64,000 bases of DNA from Adlercreutzia sp. ZJ176 (GCF_011038975.1 NZ_JAAKEC010000005.1:1-64000), one strand, 5' to 3'. Numbered from the stretch's first letter, positions 36,505 through 46,549 are shown. Numbers and translations are program-made. The notes: generated by a model from the sequence alone, not told the origin.

Positions 36505-37071
36505 TCAGGCGGTGGGAACGGCGGGGGCAGAAGACGCAGCGGGCTCACCCGCGGGGCCGCGGCCGCCTGCGCTTGCGCCCGCGATGCCTGCGCCTGCGCC
36601 CGCGCCCGAGGCGCGCAGGCGGTTGCCTTCCGCGTCCACCCCGAGCACGCCCACGTCGCGCCGCGCGCCCGCGATGCCGGGGTCGGCGAACGCCTCAGCC
36701 GCCGCATGCGCCGCGAGCGCGGCAAACCCCTGCGCCGAGCCGCCGCGCGCCTTGTACTCGAGCGCGAGCGACTGCAGCGTCTCGACCAGCGCCGCCTCGG
36801 CGCGCCCGCGCCGCTCAGCCGACGCCGTCAGCGCCGCGTCGGCCACGTACGCGCCGCTGCGCCCGCGCATCACGAGGTAGCCCTCGTCGCGCAGCACGGC
36901 GTAGGCCTTGTTGACCGTGTGCAGGTTGATGCCCAGATCGCTCGCCAAGCGGCGCACGCTCGGCAGGCCGTCGCCCGTCAGCAGCTCGCCGCGCGCGATG
37001 GCCGCCACAACCTGGTTGCGAATCTGCAGGTAGAGAGGATCGTTCGAGGTTTGGTCGATGCGCAGGATCAT
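36505..37071 (-). CDS. GntR-family regulator, YtrA subfamily
   Basis: This 188-residue protein starts with the short winged helix-turn-helix of YtrA regulators (MILRIDQTSNDPLYLQIRNQ; LPSVRRLASDLGINLHTVNKAY). Its small effector part is followed by a Gly/Ala-rich tail, longer than in typical members. Its ATG overlaps the stop of the CPBP gene by 4 bp. The palindrome at 38176-38200 in front of the operon is the natural site for autorepression. Confidence 0.9.
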   Translation of the reverse strand: MILRIDQTSNDPLYLQIRNQVVAAIARGELLTGDGLPSVRRLASDLGINLHTVNKAYAVLRDEGYLVMRGRSGAYVADAALTASAERRGRAEAALVETLQSLALEYKARGGSAQGFAALAAHAAAEAFADPGIAGARRDVGVLGVDAEGNRLRASGAGAGAGIAGASAGGRGPAGEPAASSAPAVPTA

Positions 37072-38138
37072 ACGCGCTCCTTCCCGTTCTCGACGAAGGC
37101 TCCCCCATCGCCGCCCTCGGCGGGCCCAAGCGGAAGCCCGCCGTCGCGCGCAGGCGCGCTATCGCCAGCTTGCGCAAGCGCCCCTTCGCCGCCCGCCGGG
37201 CGCCGGCGCAGCAGCAAATCCTCGCCGCGCTTCTCCTGGCGGCGCAGCAGCACCGCCACCACCACGCCGCACGCGATGAGCGCCGCGCCTCCGAGGATGC
37301 CCGTCGGCGCCGGCCCCACGAAGGGATCGCCGCCGGAGACCGAGAACATGAGTCCCGCGTTCACCATGCCGTTCAGGGCGCCGTGCGCGAACACCGCCGG
37401 AAGGCAGCTTCCCGAGCGCAGCGTCACATAGCTCATGAAGGCGCCCGTCGCCAGGCAGAACACGCACATGGCGATAATTCCGGCGAAGGGGAAGCCCGCA
37501 TAGCCCACGCCGTAGTTGTGCCCGATCATCGTGAGCGGCGCGTGCCACAAGCCCCAGATCACGCCTGACAGCAGAAGCGTCGGCAGGATGCCCCGACGCT
37601 CGAGCAGCTTCGGCAGCAGATAGCCGCGCCAGCCCCACTCCTCGCCGAACGTCGTCGCGACGTTGAGGACGGGGGCGAGGAAGATCCCCGTCGCAAGCTG
37701 GGCGATTCCCACCATGACCACCTGGTCGGACGCGAACGCCGCGCCCGTCTGAGCCGCCTGCGCCTCGAGCAGCGCGGCCAGGTGCGACATCGAGGGGTCG
37801 AAGTCGGCGGGGTTCAACGCGAAGTACAGCGCCGCGCCGGCGAGGACGAGCGCCGAGGGGCCGAACCACCCGAGCAGCCAGTACTTCCACGTGCGGCGGA
37901 AGTCAACGGGCGCGAGCAGCGACGAGCCGTAGAACCCCTCGCGCGTAACGAGCCGCGTGACGACCACGCCGATCGCCGGGAAGAACATGACCGCGGCCAC
38001 GATCAGCTGGACGGCCGCCGCAGGCACGTCGCCCAACCCGCCCGCAGCCGCTGGCCACACCACCATGAACTCGTAGGCCCACGTCAAGGCAAAGGTAACG
38101 CCCAAGAATATCAGAATCCGCCTCAATGTGACGTCCAT
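37068..38138 (-). CDS. CPBP-family intramembrane metalloprotease
   Basis: The 356-residue protein has about eight membrane helices and the CPBP/Abi signatures EEWGWRGYLLPKL (about residue 165) and HAPL (about 200), with later HGALNG supplying the expected third motif. These glutamic acid and histidine residues form the metalloprotease site. The C-terminal 50 residues are charged and probably cytoplasmic. Family members cleave membrane-bound peptides or process prenylated proteins, and some provide bacteriocin immunity. First gene of the operon with GntR and DUF1648. Confidence 0.88.
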   Translation of the reverse strand: MDVTLRRILIFLGVTFALTWAYEFMVVWPAAAGGLGDVPAAAVQLIVAAVMFFPAIGVVVTRLVTREGFYGSSLLAPVDFRRTWKYWLLGWFGPSALVLAGAALYFALNPADFDPSMSHLAALLEAQAAQTGAAFASDQVVMVGIAQLATGIFLAPVLNVATTFGEEWGWRGYLLPKLLERRGILPTLLLSGVIWGLWHAPLTMIGHNYGVGYAGFPFAGIIAMCVFCLATGAFMSYVTLRSGSCLPAVFAHGALNGMVNAGLMFSVSGGDPFVGPAPTGILGGAALIACGVVVAVLLRRQEKRGEDLLLRRRPAGGEGALAQAGDSAPARDGGLPLGPAEGGDGGAFVENGKERV

Positions 38139-38175
38139 AGCCCCCTCCTCCGTCTCGCCTCACTGTCACATCATT

Positions 38176-38200
38176 TTTGTTATATCTATACTATAACAAA
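38176..38200. promoter_or_regulatory. Palindromic operator of the GntR operon
   Basis: TTGTTATA at 38177-38184 and TATAACAA at 38192-38199 are perfect inverted half sites 7 bp apart, extended by one base each side. The site lies 38 bp upstream of the CPBP start, where a promoter would be, and matches the expected dyad of a YtrA-type repressor. Confidence 0.75.
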
Positions 38201-38261
38201 TAGAACACAATGACACAAGAAGAACCTTTGAAAGCGTGAGGAGAGCCGATTCTTCACCCCC

Positions 38262-38492
38262 CGTGCAGTTTTTCGCCGTCGTTTTGGCAGAAATCTTCAG
38301 ATCTTGGTCTTCACCTCAGCCGTCAAAGGCAAATTCGCCTTGCACCTCCAAAACACCTGTCAGCAAATTCGCAGGTCACAGCATTTTGCAAAAAGCAACG
38401 AGAGCTGATGGGCCCCGTCGGCACAGCAAAAGCCTCCCTGAAAGTACAAATATCTGAAGATTTCTGCCAAAACGCCCCGGGAAATCTGCACG
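38262..38492. repeat. Inverted-repeat intergenic element, copy A
   Basis: Two arms of 23 bp (38280-38302 and 38452-38474) share the core TTTTGGCAGAAATCTTCAG in inverted orientation. Outer flanks carry CGTGCAG (38262-38268) and its complement CTGCACG (38486-38492). The interior of about 150 bp is not coding. The same core in the same arrangement recurs at 59831-60029. The gap from 38139 to 38712 otherwise holds only the operator. Confidence 0.8.
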
Positions 38493-38712
38493 CCTTCCAA
38501 CAAAGCGGAAACACCGCAGACTCACGCCCCGCGATCCCCCATTTTTCACCCGCCGCGCGCGTGCAGACGCCCGCACGCTTCGAACCGCGCGCTTCGGCAA
38601 AAGTTGGAGTAGTATAACGGCTGACGCAAACCAACCCGAAATCGCACGCGCGCGACGGCCTGCCAGCCAGGGCGAGTCCCGCTCGCGCAGCGTGCGCGAA
38701 CATGAGAAACGG

Positions 38713-39612
<900 letters not shown>

Positions 39613-39668
39613 GATGCAAGCCGGCAGGACGCCCGCAGGCGGAGGGGCCTCGATAGCGAAGCCTTGAC

Positions 39669-39698
39669 GGAGAGGCCCCTGGCAGCAGGGGCCTCTCC
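39669..39698 (+). terminator. Terminator after map
   Basis: GGAGAGGCCCC and GGGGCCTCTCC form perfect 11-bp arms around an 8-nt loop, 57 bp past the stop. Confidence 0.75.
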
Positions 39699-39800
39699 GC
39701 TGTTCTACGCCGCCGCATTACCGCGCCGCAACGCCTGCAGCGGGCAATTGCGCTTTCGTGTATCATGGGGAAAAGCTTCACCCACTGGAGAGGAGTCCTC

Positions 39801-40748
39801 ATGCCGACCGTCGCAGCCGTCCTATCAGCGTTGATCGTGCCCTTGATCCTGCTGGTCATCCTCGTGGTGCTGGCGCTGCAGTCCATCTACATCGTGCCGC
39901 AGCAGAAAGTCGCCATCATCGAGCGCCTCGGCAAGTTCAACCGCACCGCGCCCGCGGGCCTGCACTTCCGCATCCCCATCATCGAGCGCATCGCCGCGCG
40001 CGTCGACCTGCGCACGCGCCAAGAGGAGTTCGCCATCGACGCGAAGACCAAGGACAACGTGACCGTCACCATGTCCATCGCCGCTCAGTACCGCGTGTCC
40101 GTCACGCCGGGGGTGAGCCCCGAGCAGTCGGGCGTGTGGCGCAGCTACTACATGCTGGCGAACCCCGTGGCGCAGATGCGCTCCTACCTCATCGACGCGC
40201 TGCGCTCGAGCGTGCCGCAGTACACCCTCGACGAGGTGTTCGACAAGAAGGACGCCATCGCCTCCGACGTGAACGTCACGGTGTCGGGCCTCATGGTGGC
40301 GTACGGCTTCGACGTGGTGTCCACGCTGATCACGTCCATCGACCTGCCCCCTGACGTGGAGCAGTCCATGAACCGCATCAACTCCGCGCAGCGCGAGAAG
40401 GAAGCCGCCCAGTCGCTCGCCGAGGCCGAGCGCATCAAGGTGGTCACCGAGGCGCGCGCCCGCGCCGAGGCCATGGAGCAGGCCGGCATCGGCATCGCCG
40501 CGCAGCGCAAGGCCATCGCCGACGGCATCTCCGAGTCGCTGTCGGTGATCCGCGACTCCGGCGTGTCGGCCACGGAGGCCAACCAGCTGTTCATCTTCAC
40601 ACAGTGGACCGACATGATGACCGAGTTCGCGCGCAGCGGCCGGATGTCCACCGTGGTGCTGCCGAGCGACTTCTCGCAGACCGCCTCCATGTTCGAGCAG
40701 ATGCTCGTGGCGAACAAGGAGGACGAGGAAGGGAAGGGCGCGATCTAG
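39801..40748 (+). CDS. SPFH/Band-7 (stomatin-like) membrane protein
   Basis: This 315-residue protein has one N-terminal membrane helix (about residues 8-30), the Band-7 domain (IVPQQKVAIIERLGKFNRT onward, about 33-230) and a coiled-coil with AEAERIKVVTEARARAEAME, as in slipins/QmcA. SPFH proteins assemble into membrane microdomain cages and often regulate FtsH-like proteases. There is no NfeD partner next to it. GGAGAGGAG precedes the ATG at 39801. Confidence 0.92.
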   Translation: MPTVAAVLSALIVPLILLVILVVLALQSIYIVPQQKVAIIERLGKFNRTAPAGLHFRIPIIERIAARVDLRTRQEEFAIDAKTKDNVTVTMSIAAQYRVSVTPGVSPEQSGVWRSYYMLANPVAQMRSYLIDALRSSVPQYTLDEVFDKKDAIASDVNVTVSGLMVAYGFDVVSTLITSIDLPPDVEQSMNRINSAQREKEAAQSLAEAERIKVVTEARARAEAMEQAGIGIAAQRKAIADGISESLSVIRDSGVSATEANQLFIFTQWTDMMTEFARSGRMSTVVLPSDFSQTASMFEQMLVANKEDEEGKGAI

Positions 40749-40891
40749 CTTGGGAAGCGCGCGTTGGCCGAGGGCCGCAGCGCGGTCGACGGCGCGCAGG
40801 CGCCAGCCAAGGGCGCAGCTGCCAGTGCTGGCTGGAGCCGCCGGGGCTCAGCGCGGCCGACGGCGCGCAGCCGGCGCGCGGGCCGCAACCG

Positions 40892-41356
40892 CTAGCGCGC
40901 GCTGATGTCGATGGCGCGCTCGGTGTAGGGAACGTACTCCACGCCGGCGGCGTCGAACATGCGCTTCGAGGCGCGCGTGCCGTCGGTGTCGGCGTACTTG
41001 TCCTCGAGGTACACCACGCGCGCGATGCGCGACTGGATGATGGCCTTCGCGCACTCGTTGCACGGGAACAGCGTGGTGTACACCGTGCAGCCGTCGAGCG
41101 GCGCCGACGAGTTCAGGATGGCGTTCAGCTCGGCGTGGACCACGTAGGCGTACTTCTGGTCGAAGTACTCGCCCTTCGACGTCCAGGGGAACTCGCGGTC
41201 GTCGCAGCCGATAGGCATGCCGTTGTAGCCGATCCCCAGGATGATGCGCTTGTCGTTGACGATACACGCGCCCACCTGCGTGTGGGGGTCCTTGCTGCGC
41301 AGGGACGACAGCTTGGCGATTCCCATGAAGTACTCGTTCCAGGACAGCGGGTTCAC
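40892..41356 (-). CDS. Deoxycytidylate (dCMP) deaminase
   Basis: This 154-residue zinc enzyme converts dCMP to dUMP for thymidylate synthesis. The zinc-binding residues are in HAELNAI (His and catalytic Glu) and PCNEC (two Cys), with an upstream AxIVN segment and the GYNGMPIGCDDREF region typical of dCMP deaminases of ComEB type. I place the start at GTG 41356, with AGGAGGAAGG 6 bp upstream; longer in-frame sequence is rich in Arg and Pro and is not credible. It converges with the SPFH gene; the gap between them holds a short GC-rich direct repeat (AGCGCGG(T/C)CGACGGCGCGCAG). Confidence 0.93.
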   Translation of the reverse strand: MNPLSWNEYFMGIAKLSSLRSKDPHTQVGACIVNDKRIILGIGYNGMPIGCDDREFPWTSKGEYFDQKYAYVVHAELNAILNSSAPLDGCTVYTTLFPCNECAKAIIQSRIARVVYLEDKYADTDGTRASKRMFDAAGVEYVPYTERAIDISAR

Positions 41357-41559
41357 GGTGACCTTCCTCCTACGGCAGACAGCCGTTGACCTATGCGATG
41401 ATGACCCGCCTATGATACCGCTTTTGACGCGCGAGGACAGCCCGGGAGCGGCGCGGGCAGGTGGCGGGCAAGCCGGCATGCGCAAGCGCGCGTGAACGAC
41501 GCGGGCTGGCATGTCCGGCGCGACGCGCGTGAGCAGCGCGGACCGGCGCCCGCCGCGCG

Positions 41560-41922
41560 CTACTTCCCCAGCAGGTGGCGAACGGCGGCGATGGGATGCT
41601 TGGTGATCATGCGCGGGCCCGCGAAGCGCATCACGGCGCAGATCTGCTCGCGCTCGGCCGCGCGGTAGCAGCGGTTCTCGCACTCGTCACAGGAGGTCTT
41701 CACGTCCATCTTCCGGCAGCCGCGCGTGCGCGCCACGGCGTACGCGTCGAGCGCGGCGCACGCGGGGCACACCGCCTCGCCGCAGTGGGCCGTCTCGGTG
41801 CGCTCGGCAGCTGCGTGGTTGCTCGCGCAGTACAGCGCGATCATCTGCGAGATGGTGCGCATCTCGCGCTCGCGCCGCCTTGCCACCGCAGGCGTGTCGT
41901 GGTTGTCGGAAACGTTGCCCAT
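41560..41922 (-). CDS. YgbA_NO (nitrous oxide-stimulated promoter) family protein
   Basis: This 120-residue protein carries eight or so cysteines in knuckles (CGEAVCPACAAL, CRKMDVKTSCDECENRCY) that match the YgbA_NO family, a small group linked to nitrosative-stress recovery in E. coli. Cysteines probably bind a metal or Fe-S cluster. A TATAGT -10-like box at 41930-41935 lies only 7 bp upstream of the ATG at 41922 and no Shine-Dalgarno is visible, which suggests a leaderless mRNA. Confidence 0.82.
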   Translation of the reverse strand: MGNVSDNHDTPAVARRREREMRTISQMIALYCASNHAAAERTETAHCGEAVCPACAALDAYAVARTRGCRKMDVKTSCDECENRCYRAAEREQICAVMRFAGPRMITKHPIAAVRHLLGK

Positions 41923-41950
41923 GGCGCGCACTATACCAGAAGCGCGCGCC

Positions 41951-42796
41951 CTACACGCGGCGCATCCCCTTCAAAGCGGTGATCTCCTCGCCCCACCCGC
42001 TCAGCGCATCATGCGGCGTCTCCAAGAAGAACGGCAGGTCACGCAGTGCGGGATGGTTGACGATGCGCCCGAGCGCCTCCGCGCCGATGAAGCCGCCGCC
42101 GATCACCGCGTGGCGGTCCTTGTGCGCGCCGAGCGGATTCTTCGAGTCGTTCAGGTGGATGGCCCGCAGGCGACCGAGCCCCACCACGCGGTCGAACTCC
42201 TCGAGCACGCCGTCGAGGTCGCCCGCCACGTCGTAGCCGCCGTCCCACACGTGGCACGTGTCCAGGCACACGCCCACGTGGTCGGCCAGCTCGACGCGCT
42301 CGATGATGGCCGCCAGCTCCTCGAACGTCCGCCCCACTTCCGTTCCCTTCCCCGCCATGGTCTCGAGCAGCAGCGTGGTGGTCTGCTCGGGGGCGAGCAC
42401 GGCGTTCAGCGCGTCGGCGATGAGCTCGACGCCCGCCTGCGCGCCCTGGCCCACGTGGCAGCCGGGGTGCATGTTGTACATCTGGTGCGGCGTGTGCTCC
42501 ATGCGCGCCAGGTCGTCCGCGAGCGTCTCGAGCGCGAACGCGCGCGTCTCGGGCTTGGCCGCCGCGGGGTTCATGGTGTAGGGCGCGTGCGCGAGGAAGC
42601 GCGTGATGCCGTGCTCGGCCGCAAACGCGTGGAAGGCCGCCACGTCAGCTGGGTCGATGGCCTTCGCGCGCCCGCCGCGCGGGTTGCGCGTGAAGAACTG
42701 GAACGTGTTCGCCCCGATGGAGGCCGCGTCCTGCGCCATGCGCGCATACCCCTTGGCGCTCGAGAGGTGACACCCGATGGTAAACTCGCTCGTCAA
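41951..42796 (-). CDS. nfo: Deoxyribonuclease IV (endonuclease IV)
   Basis: This 281-residue TIM-barrel enzyme cuts DNA at abasic sites. Family signatures for the three-zinc site are visible: [10 protein letters not shown] (His), [10 protein letters not shown] (Glu), [15 protein letters not shown] (Asp, His) and [20 protein letters not shown]. The start is a TTG at 42796 with GGAG upstream. An open extension further upstream would encode Leu-Pro-Gly repeats derived from a minisatellite and is not part of the enzyme. Confidence 0.93.
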   Translation of the reverse strand: MTSEFTIGCHLSSAKGYARMAQDAASIGANTFQFFTRNPRGGRAKAIDPADVAAFHAFAAEHGITRFLAHAPYTMNPAAAKPETRAFALETLADDLARMEHTPHQMYNMHPGCHVGQGAQAGVELIADALNAVLAPEQTTTLLLETMAGKGTEVGRTFEELAAIIERVELADHVGVCLDTCHVWDGGYDVAGDLDGVLEEFDRVVGLGRLRAIHLNDSKNPLGAHKDRHAVIGGGFIGAEALGRIVNHPALRDLPFFLETPHDALSGWGEEITALKGMRRV

Positions 42797-42882
42797 GCCA
42801 AGCTCCTTCGCTTCCGTGATCCGCTTTCGTGATCCGCTTCGGCGCCCACGGCGCCACCCCCATGATACCGAATCTGCCGCGC

Positions 42883-43021
42883 CAGGCAACGCGTAAGGCA
42901 ACGTGCGAGACAGCACACCAGGTAACGTACCAGGTAACGTACCTGACGGCGCGCCAGGTAACGCGCCAGGCAACATGCCCGGCGGCGCGTACGGCAACGT
43001 GCAAGGCAACGCGCAAGGCAA
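42883..43021. repeat. 12-bp minisatellite, about 11 imperfect copies
   Basis: Units like CAGGTAACGTAC and AAGGCAACGCGC repeat with a strict 12-bp period between endonuclease IV and the sulfhydrylase. The 12-bp period keeps a frame open in both directions (Gly-Asn-Val-Pro or Leu-Pro-Gly), but no gene is indicated. Confidence 0.85.
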
Positions 43022-43096
43022 AAGCCCGCCCCCGGGCCGTGAACCCGTTATCGTCATTTCGTATGACCTGGTGCGCTCTTTTTCCTAGTAATCCTA

Positions 43097-43126
43097 TTGA
43101 CTTACTCGGTTTTCACACGCTATCTT
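43097..43126 (+). promoter_or_regulatory. Promoter of the sulfhydrylase gene
   Basis: TTGACT (43097-43102) and TATCTT (43121-43126) are spaced by 18 bp, 51 bp before the ATG. It is one of the best sigma-70-like promoters in the window. A CTTACTCGG stretch lies in the spacer and could be a regulator site. Confidence 0.65.
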
Positions 43127-43176
43127 ACACCCACTACGAAACGACGAGACCACTCCACAGGAAAGAGACCTCCCCC

Positions 43177-44496
43177 ATGGCAACGTACACGAACCAGCGC
43201 TATCGCTTCGAGACGCTCCAGCTCCACGTCGGCCAGGAGGAGGCCGACCCCGCGACCGACGCGCGCGCCGTGCCCATCTACCAGACCACCTCGTACGTGT
43301 TCCACAACTCGGAGCATGCGGCCGCCCGCTTCGGGCTGGCCGATGCCGGCAACATCTACGGGCGTCTGACCAACTCCACGCAGGATGTGCTCGAGAAGCG
43401 CATCGCGGCGCTGGAAGGCGGCACGGCGGCGCTCGCCGTCGCGTCGGGCGCGGCGGCCATCACCTACGCCATCCAGGCGCTCGCGCAAGCCGGCGACCAC
43501 GTGGTCGCGCAGAAGACCATCTACGGGGGAACCTACAACCTGCTCGCGCACACGCTTGCCGCCTTCGGCGTCGAGACCACCTTCGTCAACGTCCACGACC
43601 TTGGCGAAATCGAGGCTGCTATCAGGCCGAACACCAAGGTCATCTGGCTCGAGACGCTCGGCAACCCCAACTCCGACATCCCCGACATCGACGCCGTCGC
43701 CCGCCTCGCGCACGTCCGCGGCATCCCCGTCGCCGTCGACAACACCTTCGGCACGCCGTACTTCATCCGCCCGATCGAGCACGGCGCCGACATCGTGGTG
43801 CACTCGGCCACCAAGTTTATCGGCGGCCACGGCACCACGCTCGGCGGCCTCATCGTCGACGGCGGAACGTTCGACTGGGCCGCGTCGGGCGCCTACCCCA
43901 ACATCACCGCGCCCAACCCGAGCTACCACGGCATCGCGTTCGCGGAAGCCGCGCCGAACGCCCCCTTCGCCACCTACGTCCGCGCGATCCTCCTGCGCGA
44001 CCAAGGCGCCTGCATCTCCCCGTTCAACGCGTTTCTCCTGATCCAGGGCGTCGAGACGCTCTCGCTGCGCCTCGAGCGCCACGCCGAGAACGCCCGCCGC
44101 GTCGTCGAGCACCTCGCGCGCCACCCGCAGGTGGAGCGCGTGAACCACCCGAGCCTGCCCGACCACCCCGAGCACGAGCTCTACCGGCGCTACTTCCCCC
44201 GTGGCGGCGCATCCATCTTCACGTTCAACATCAAGGGAGGCCAGGACGAGGCCTGGCGGTTCATCGACGCGCTGGAGATCTTCTCGCTGCTGGCGAACGT
44301 GGCTGACGTGAAGAGCCTCGTCATCCACCCGGCGACCACCACGCACTCCCAGCTCACGCCCGAAAAGCTTGTCGACCAGGGCATATGCCCGAACACCATC
44401 CGCCTGTCCATCGGCTGCGAGCACGTCGACGACCTCATCGCCGACCTCGATCAGGCGCTCGAGGCCGCGCGGCAGGGATCGCTAGGGGCACGGTAG
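43177..44496 (+). CDS. O-acetylhomoserine/O-acetylserine sulfhydrylase (PLP enzyme)
   Basis: This 439-residue Cys/Met-metabolism PLP enzyme makes homocysteine (or cysteine) from O-acetylhomoserine (or O-acetylserine) and sulfide. The internal-aldimine lysine is in [12 protein letters not shown] (about residue 213), and YGRLTNSTQ and VDNTFGTP are further PLP-site motifs. Its length and [11 protein letters not shown] motif are those of the OAH sulfhydrylase branch. GGAAAGAGA precedes the ATG. A serine acetyltransferase at 60177-61118 could supply O-acetylserine. Confidence 0.93.
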   Translation: MATYTNQRYRFETLQLHVGQEEADPATDARAVPIYQTTSYVFHNSEHAAARFGLADAGNIYGRLTNSTQDVLEKRIAALEGGTAALAVASGAAAITYAIQALAQAGDHVVAQKTIYGGTYNLLAHTLAAFGVETTFVNVHDLGEIEAAIRPNTKVIWLETLGNPNSDIPDIDAVARLAHVRGIPVAVDNTFGTPYFIRPIEHGADIVVHSATKFIGGHGTTLGGLIVDGGTFDWAASGAYPNITAPNPSYHGIAFAEAAPNAPFATYVRAILLRDQGACISPFNAFLLIQGVETLSLRLERHAENARRVVEHLARHPQVERVNHPSLPDHPEHELYRRYFPRGGASIFTFNIKGGQDEAWRFIDALEIFSLLANVADVKSLVIHPATTTHSQLTPEKLVDQGICPNTIRLSIGCEHVDDLIADLDQALEAARQGSLGAR

Positions 44497-44548
44497 GGGT
44501 TCGATAGGGGCTCGGTAGGGGCTCGGTAGGGGCTCGGGAGGGATTCGG
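44483..44548. repeat. 11-bp minisatellite, six copies
   Basis: TAGGGGCTCGG-type units repeat six times with an 11-bp period. The stop codon of the sulfhydrylase gene lies inside the second unit. More degenerate copies occur to about 44635. Confidence 0.85.
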
Positions 44549-44672
44549 TAGGAACTTGCTGAGATCGCACTAGAAGCCCCATTGAGATCCGATAGAGGCT
44601 AGAAGCCGCATTGGATTCCGATAGGGGCCGGAAGCTGCGGCAAAAGCTGCCAACGCATCGCACCGCAAACAG

Positions 44673-44690
44673 ATGTTTCACGTGAAACAT
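44673..44690. promoter_or_regulatory. parS site (ParB-binding), copy 1
   Basis: The perfect 18-bp palindrome ATGTTTCACGTGAAACAT contains the canonical 16-bp parS core TGTTTCACGTGAAACA. parS sites nucleate ParB-DNA complexes for chromosome segregation and cluster near the origin. A second copy is 3.1 kb away. Confidence 0.92.
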
Positions 44691-44703
44691 TCCGCCTGCG
44701 AAG

Positions 44704-44739
44704 GGGCGCCCGCCGCTTGCTCGCGCGCGGCGGGCGCCC
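44704..44739. terminator. Terminator of the flavoprotein gene
   Basis: GGGCGCCCGCCG and CGGCGGGCGCCC form perfect 12-bp arms between the parS site and the stop codon at 44746. T-rich sequence follows on the plus strand (TTCTCTTT). Confidence 0.7.
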
Positions 44740-44745
44740 TTCTCT

Positions 44746-46533
44746 TTACCCCAGAAGGAGATCGAGGACCTGGGGCAGGCCCTTCTTGCCGAAAGCGATC
44801 TTCTCGCCTTCGTTCACCACGAGGCACGGGACGCTCATCACCTGGTAGCGGTCCTTGAACTGCGGGAAGTGCGCGATGTCGTAAACGTGCGTTGACACGC
44901 CCGGGTTGTCGGCGGCGATGCGCTGCGCGGCCACCACCACGTCGGGGCAGTTCGTGCACGACAGCGACACCAGCACGTCCAGGTGCGCCGGCGCAACCGC
45001 CGCGATGCGCTCGCGCGTCTCGTCGTCGAGAGGCTGGCCGGGGCCCGCCGCGTTGTACAGCCCCAGGATGAAGCTCGTGAACTCGTGGCCGCCCGGCACG
45101 CCGTGGAAGGCGAGGCCCGTGTCCGATCCGTCGGCGCGCAGCACGCGCACGCACGGCGCCGCGAGATCAGCCGCGGGCGCGCCGGAGGGCGCCTCCTGCG
45201 ATGCCACTGTCACGGAGAGCTTGTCGGTGCAGGTCGCGAGCTCCTCCATCCAGCCGCGCAGCTCAGCCGAGATCGGCCGATCGTCGAGGTGAAGCTCCAA
45301 CGCGAGGGAGGAGGCCATGCGACCGAACACGGTGTCAAGCTGGGGCCTCATGGCCGGGTCGAGGTAGCGGAAAGCCGCAGGACCGGCCGCCGCAGGGCCG
45401 CTTGCGCCTGCCACGCCTGCGGAGCCCGACCCGCCAGCGCCAGCCTCCGGGCCCGCGCCAGCCGGCGCATCCGTCCCCGCACCTGCGTTCGCGCTCGACC
45501 CGCCGGCCGCTACCGCACTCGCCGCTACCGCACCCGTCGCCGCACCCGCGCCAACGACGCCCGCCGGGCGCTCGGGCACGATGCCCGTCTTCCCCTGCAG
45601 GGCCGCCACGTAGCGCTCGAGCTCGGTCGCCGCGAGCGCGCCCTCGCCCGTGGCCGTCACCACCTGGCGCAGGCTCTTCGCGCACACGTCGCCCGCCGCG
45701 TACAGCCCTGCGGCCGTCGTCTGCTGGTGTGCGTCAACCACGGCGTAGCCCGCGCGATCGACCTCGGCCACGCCCTCGAGCAGCGCAGTCGCCGGCTCGT
45801 ACCCCGCGAGCACAAACACGCCGAACGTGTCGCCCGCGCTCGCGCGGTGCTCGCCCACCTCGCCGGTCTTGTTGTTGCGGTAGCGCAGATACGAAAGCGC
45901 CGACTCGCCGCCCACCTCCACGACCTCGGTGTTGCGCAGGATCGTGATCTTCGGATGGGCGCGTGCCGGCTCCGCCGCCGCGAAGGCGCAGGTGAAGTCA
46001 TCACCGCGCATGAGGATGGTCACGCGGCGCGCGTACTTCGTCAGAAACACGCTCTCCTCGGCCGCCGCGAAGCCGCCGCCCACCACGAACACGTCCTTGC
46101 CCGTGAAGAACTCGCCGTCGCACGTGGCGCAGTACGCCACACCGCGCCCCTGGAACTTCTCCTCGCCCGGGAACCCCACCCGACGCGGATGGGCGCCGGT
46201 GGCCAAAAGCACGCCGAACGCGCGCAGATCGCCGCGCGACGTGCGCACTGTCTTCACGTCGCCCGCCATGTCGAGTTTCGTGACCTCGGCCAGCAAAAAC
46301 TCCGCGCCGAACGACTCCGCCTGGACGCGCATCGTCTCAGCGAGCGCGCGGCCGCTCGTCTTCGCCACACCGGGGTAGTTCACCACCTCCTCGGTGATGG
46401 TGATCTGCCCGCCGAACTTCTCCTTCTCAACGACCACCACGCGGTAGCGGGCGCGCGCCAGATACAGCGCCGCCGTCAGGCCCGCCGACCCGCCGCCGAT
46501 GACCACCACGTCGTACATGCTCTTCGCATCCAT
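44746..46533 (-). CDS. Thioredoxin-reductase-like flavoprotein with C-terminal AhpF-type thioredoxin domain
   Basis: This 595-residue protein has an N-terminal pyridine-nucleotide disulfide oxidoreductase (about 1-310; FAD loop VIGGGSAGLTAALYLA, redox pair CATCDGEF). A long Gly/Ala-rich linker (about 325-385) follows, then a tandem thioredoxin-fold region (about 390-595) with redox pair CTNC, like the N-terminal domain of AhpF. The order is the reverse of AhpF. Encoded 90 bp downstream of AhpC, it very likely reduces the peroxiredoxin using NAD(P)H. GGGGAGA precedes the ATG at 46533. Confidence 0.9.
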   Translation of the reverse strand: MDAKSMYDVVVIGGGSAGLTAALYLARARYRVVVVEKEKFGGQITITEEVVNYPGVAKTSGRALAETMRVQAESFGAEFLLAEVTKLDMAGDVKTVRTSRGDLRAFGVLLATGAHPRRVGFPGEEKFQGRGVAYCATCDGEFFTGKDVFVVGGGFAAAEESVFLTKYARRVTILMRGDDFTCAFAAAEPARAHPKITILRNTEVVEVGGESALSYLRYRNNKTGEVGEHRASAGDTFGVFVLAGYEPATALLEGVAEVDRAGYAVVDAHQQTTAAGLYAAGDVCAKSLRQVVTATGEGALAATELERYVAALQGKTGIVPERPAGVVGAGAATGAVAASAVAAGGSSANAGAGTDAPAGAGPEAGAGGSGSAGVAGASGPAAAGPAAFRYLDPAMRPQLDTVFGRMASSLALELHLDDRPISAELRGWMEELATCTDKLSVTVASQEAPSGAPAADLAAPCVRVLRADGSDTGLAFHGVPGGHEFTSFILGLYNAAGPGQPLDDETRERIAAVAPAHLDVLVSLSCTNCPDVVVAAQRIAADNPGVSTHVYDIAHFPQFKDRYQVMSVPCLVVNEGEKIAFGKKGLPQVLDLLLG

Positions 46534-46549
46534 GTCTCTCCCCTTCACG

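Noticed and set aside
42883-43088. Small plus-strand frame with Gly-Asn-Val-Pro repeats, collagen-like at first sight
   Set aside because: It is produced by the 12-bp minisatellite, which keeps frames open on both strands, and there is no ribosome site or signal peptide.
43022-43176. Possible SAM riboswitch before the sulfhydrylase gene
   Set aside because: The promoter lies only about 50 bp from the start, which leaves no room for the aptamer, and no SAM-box elements are visible.
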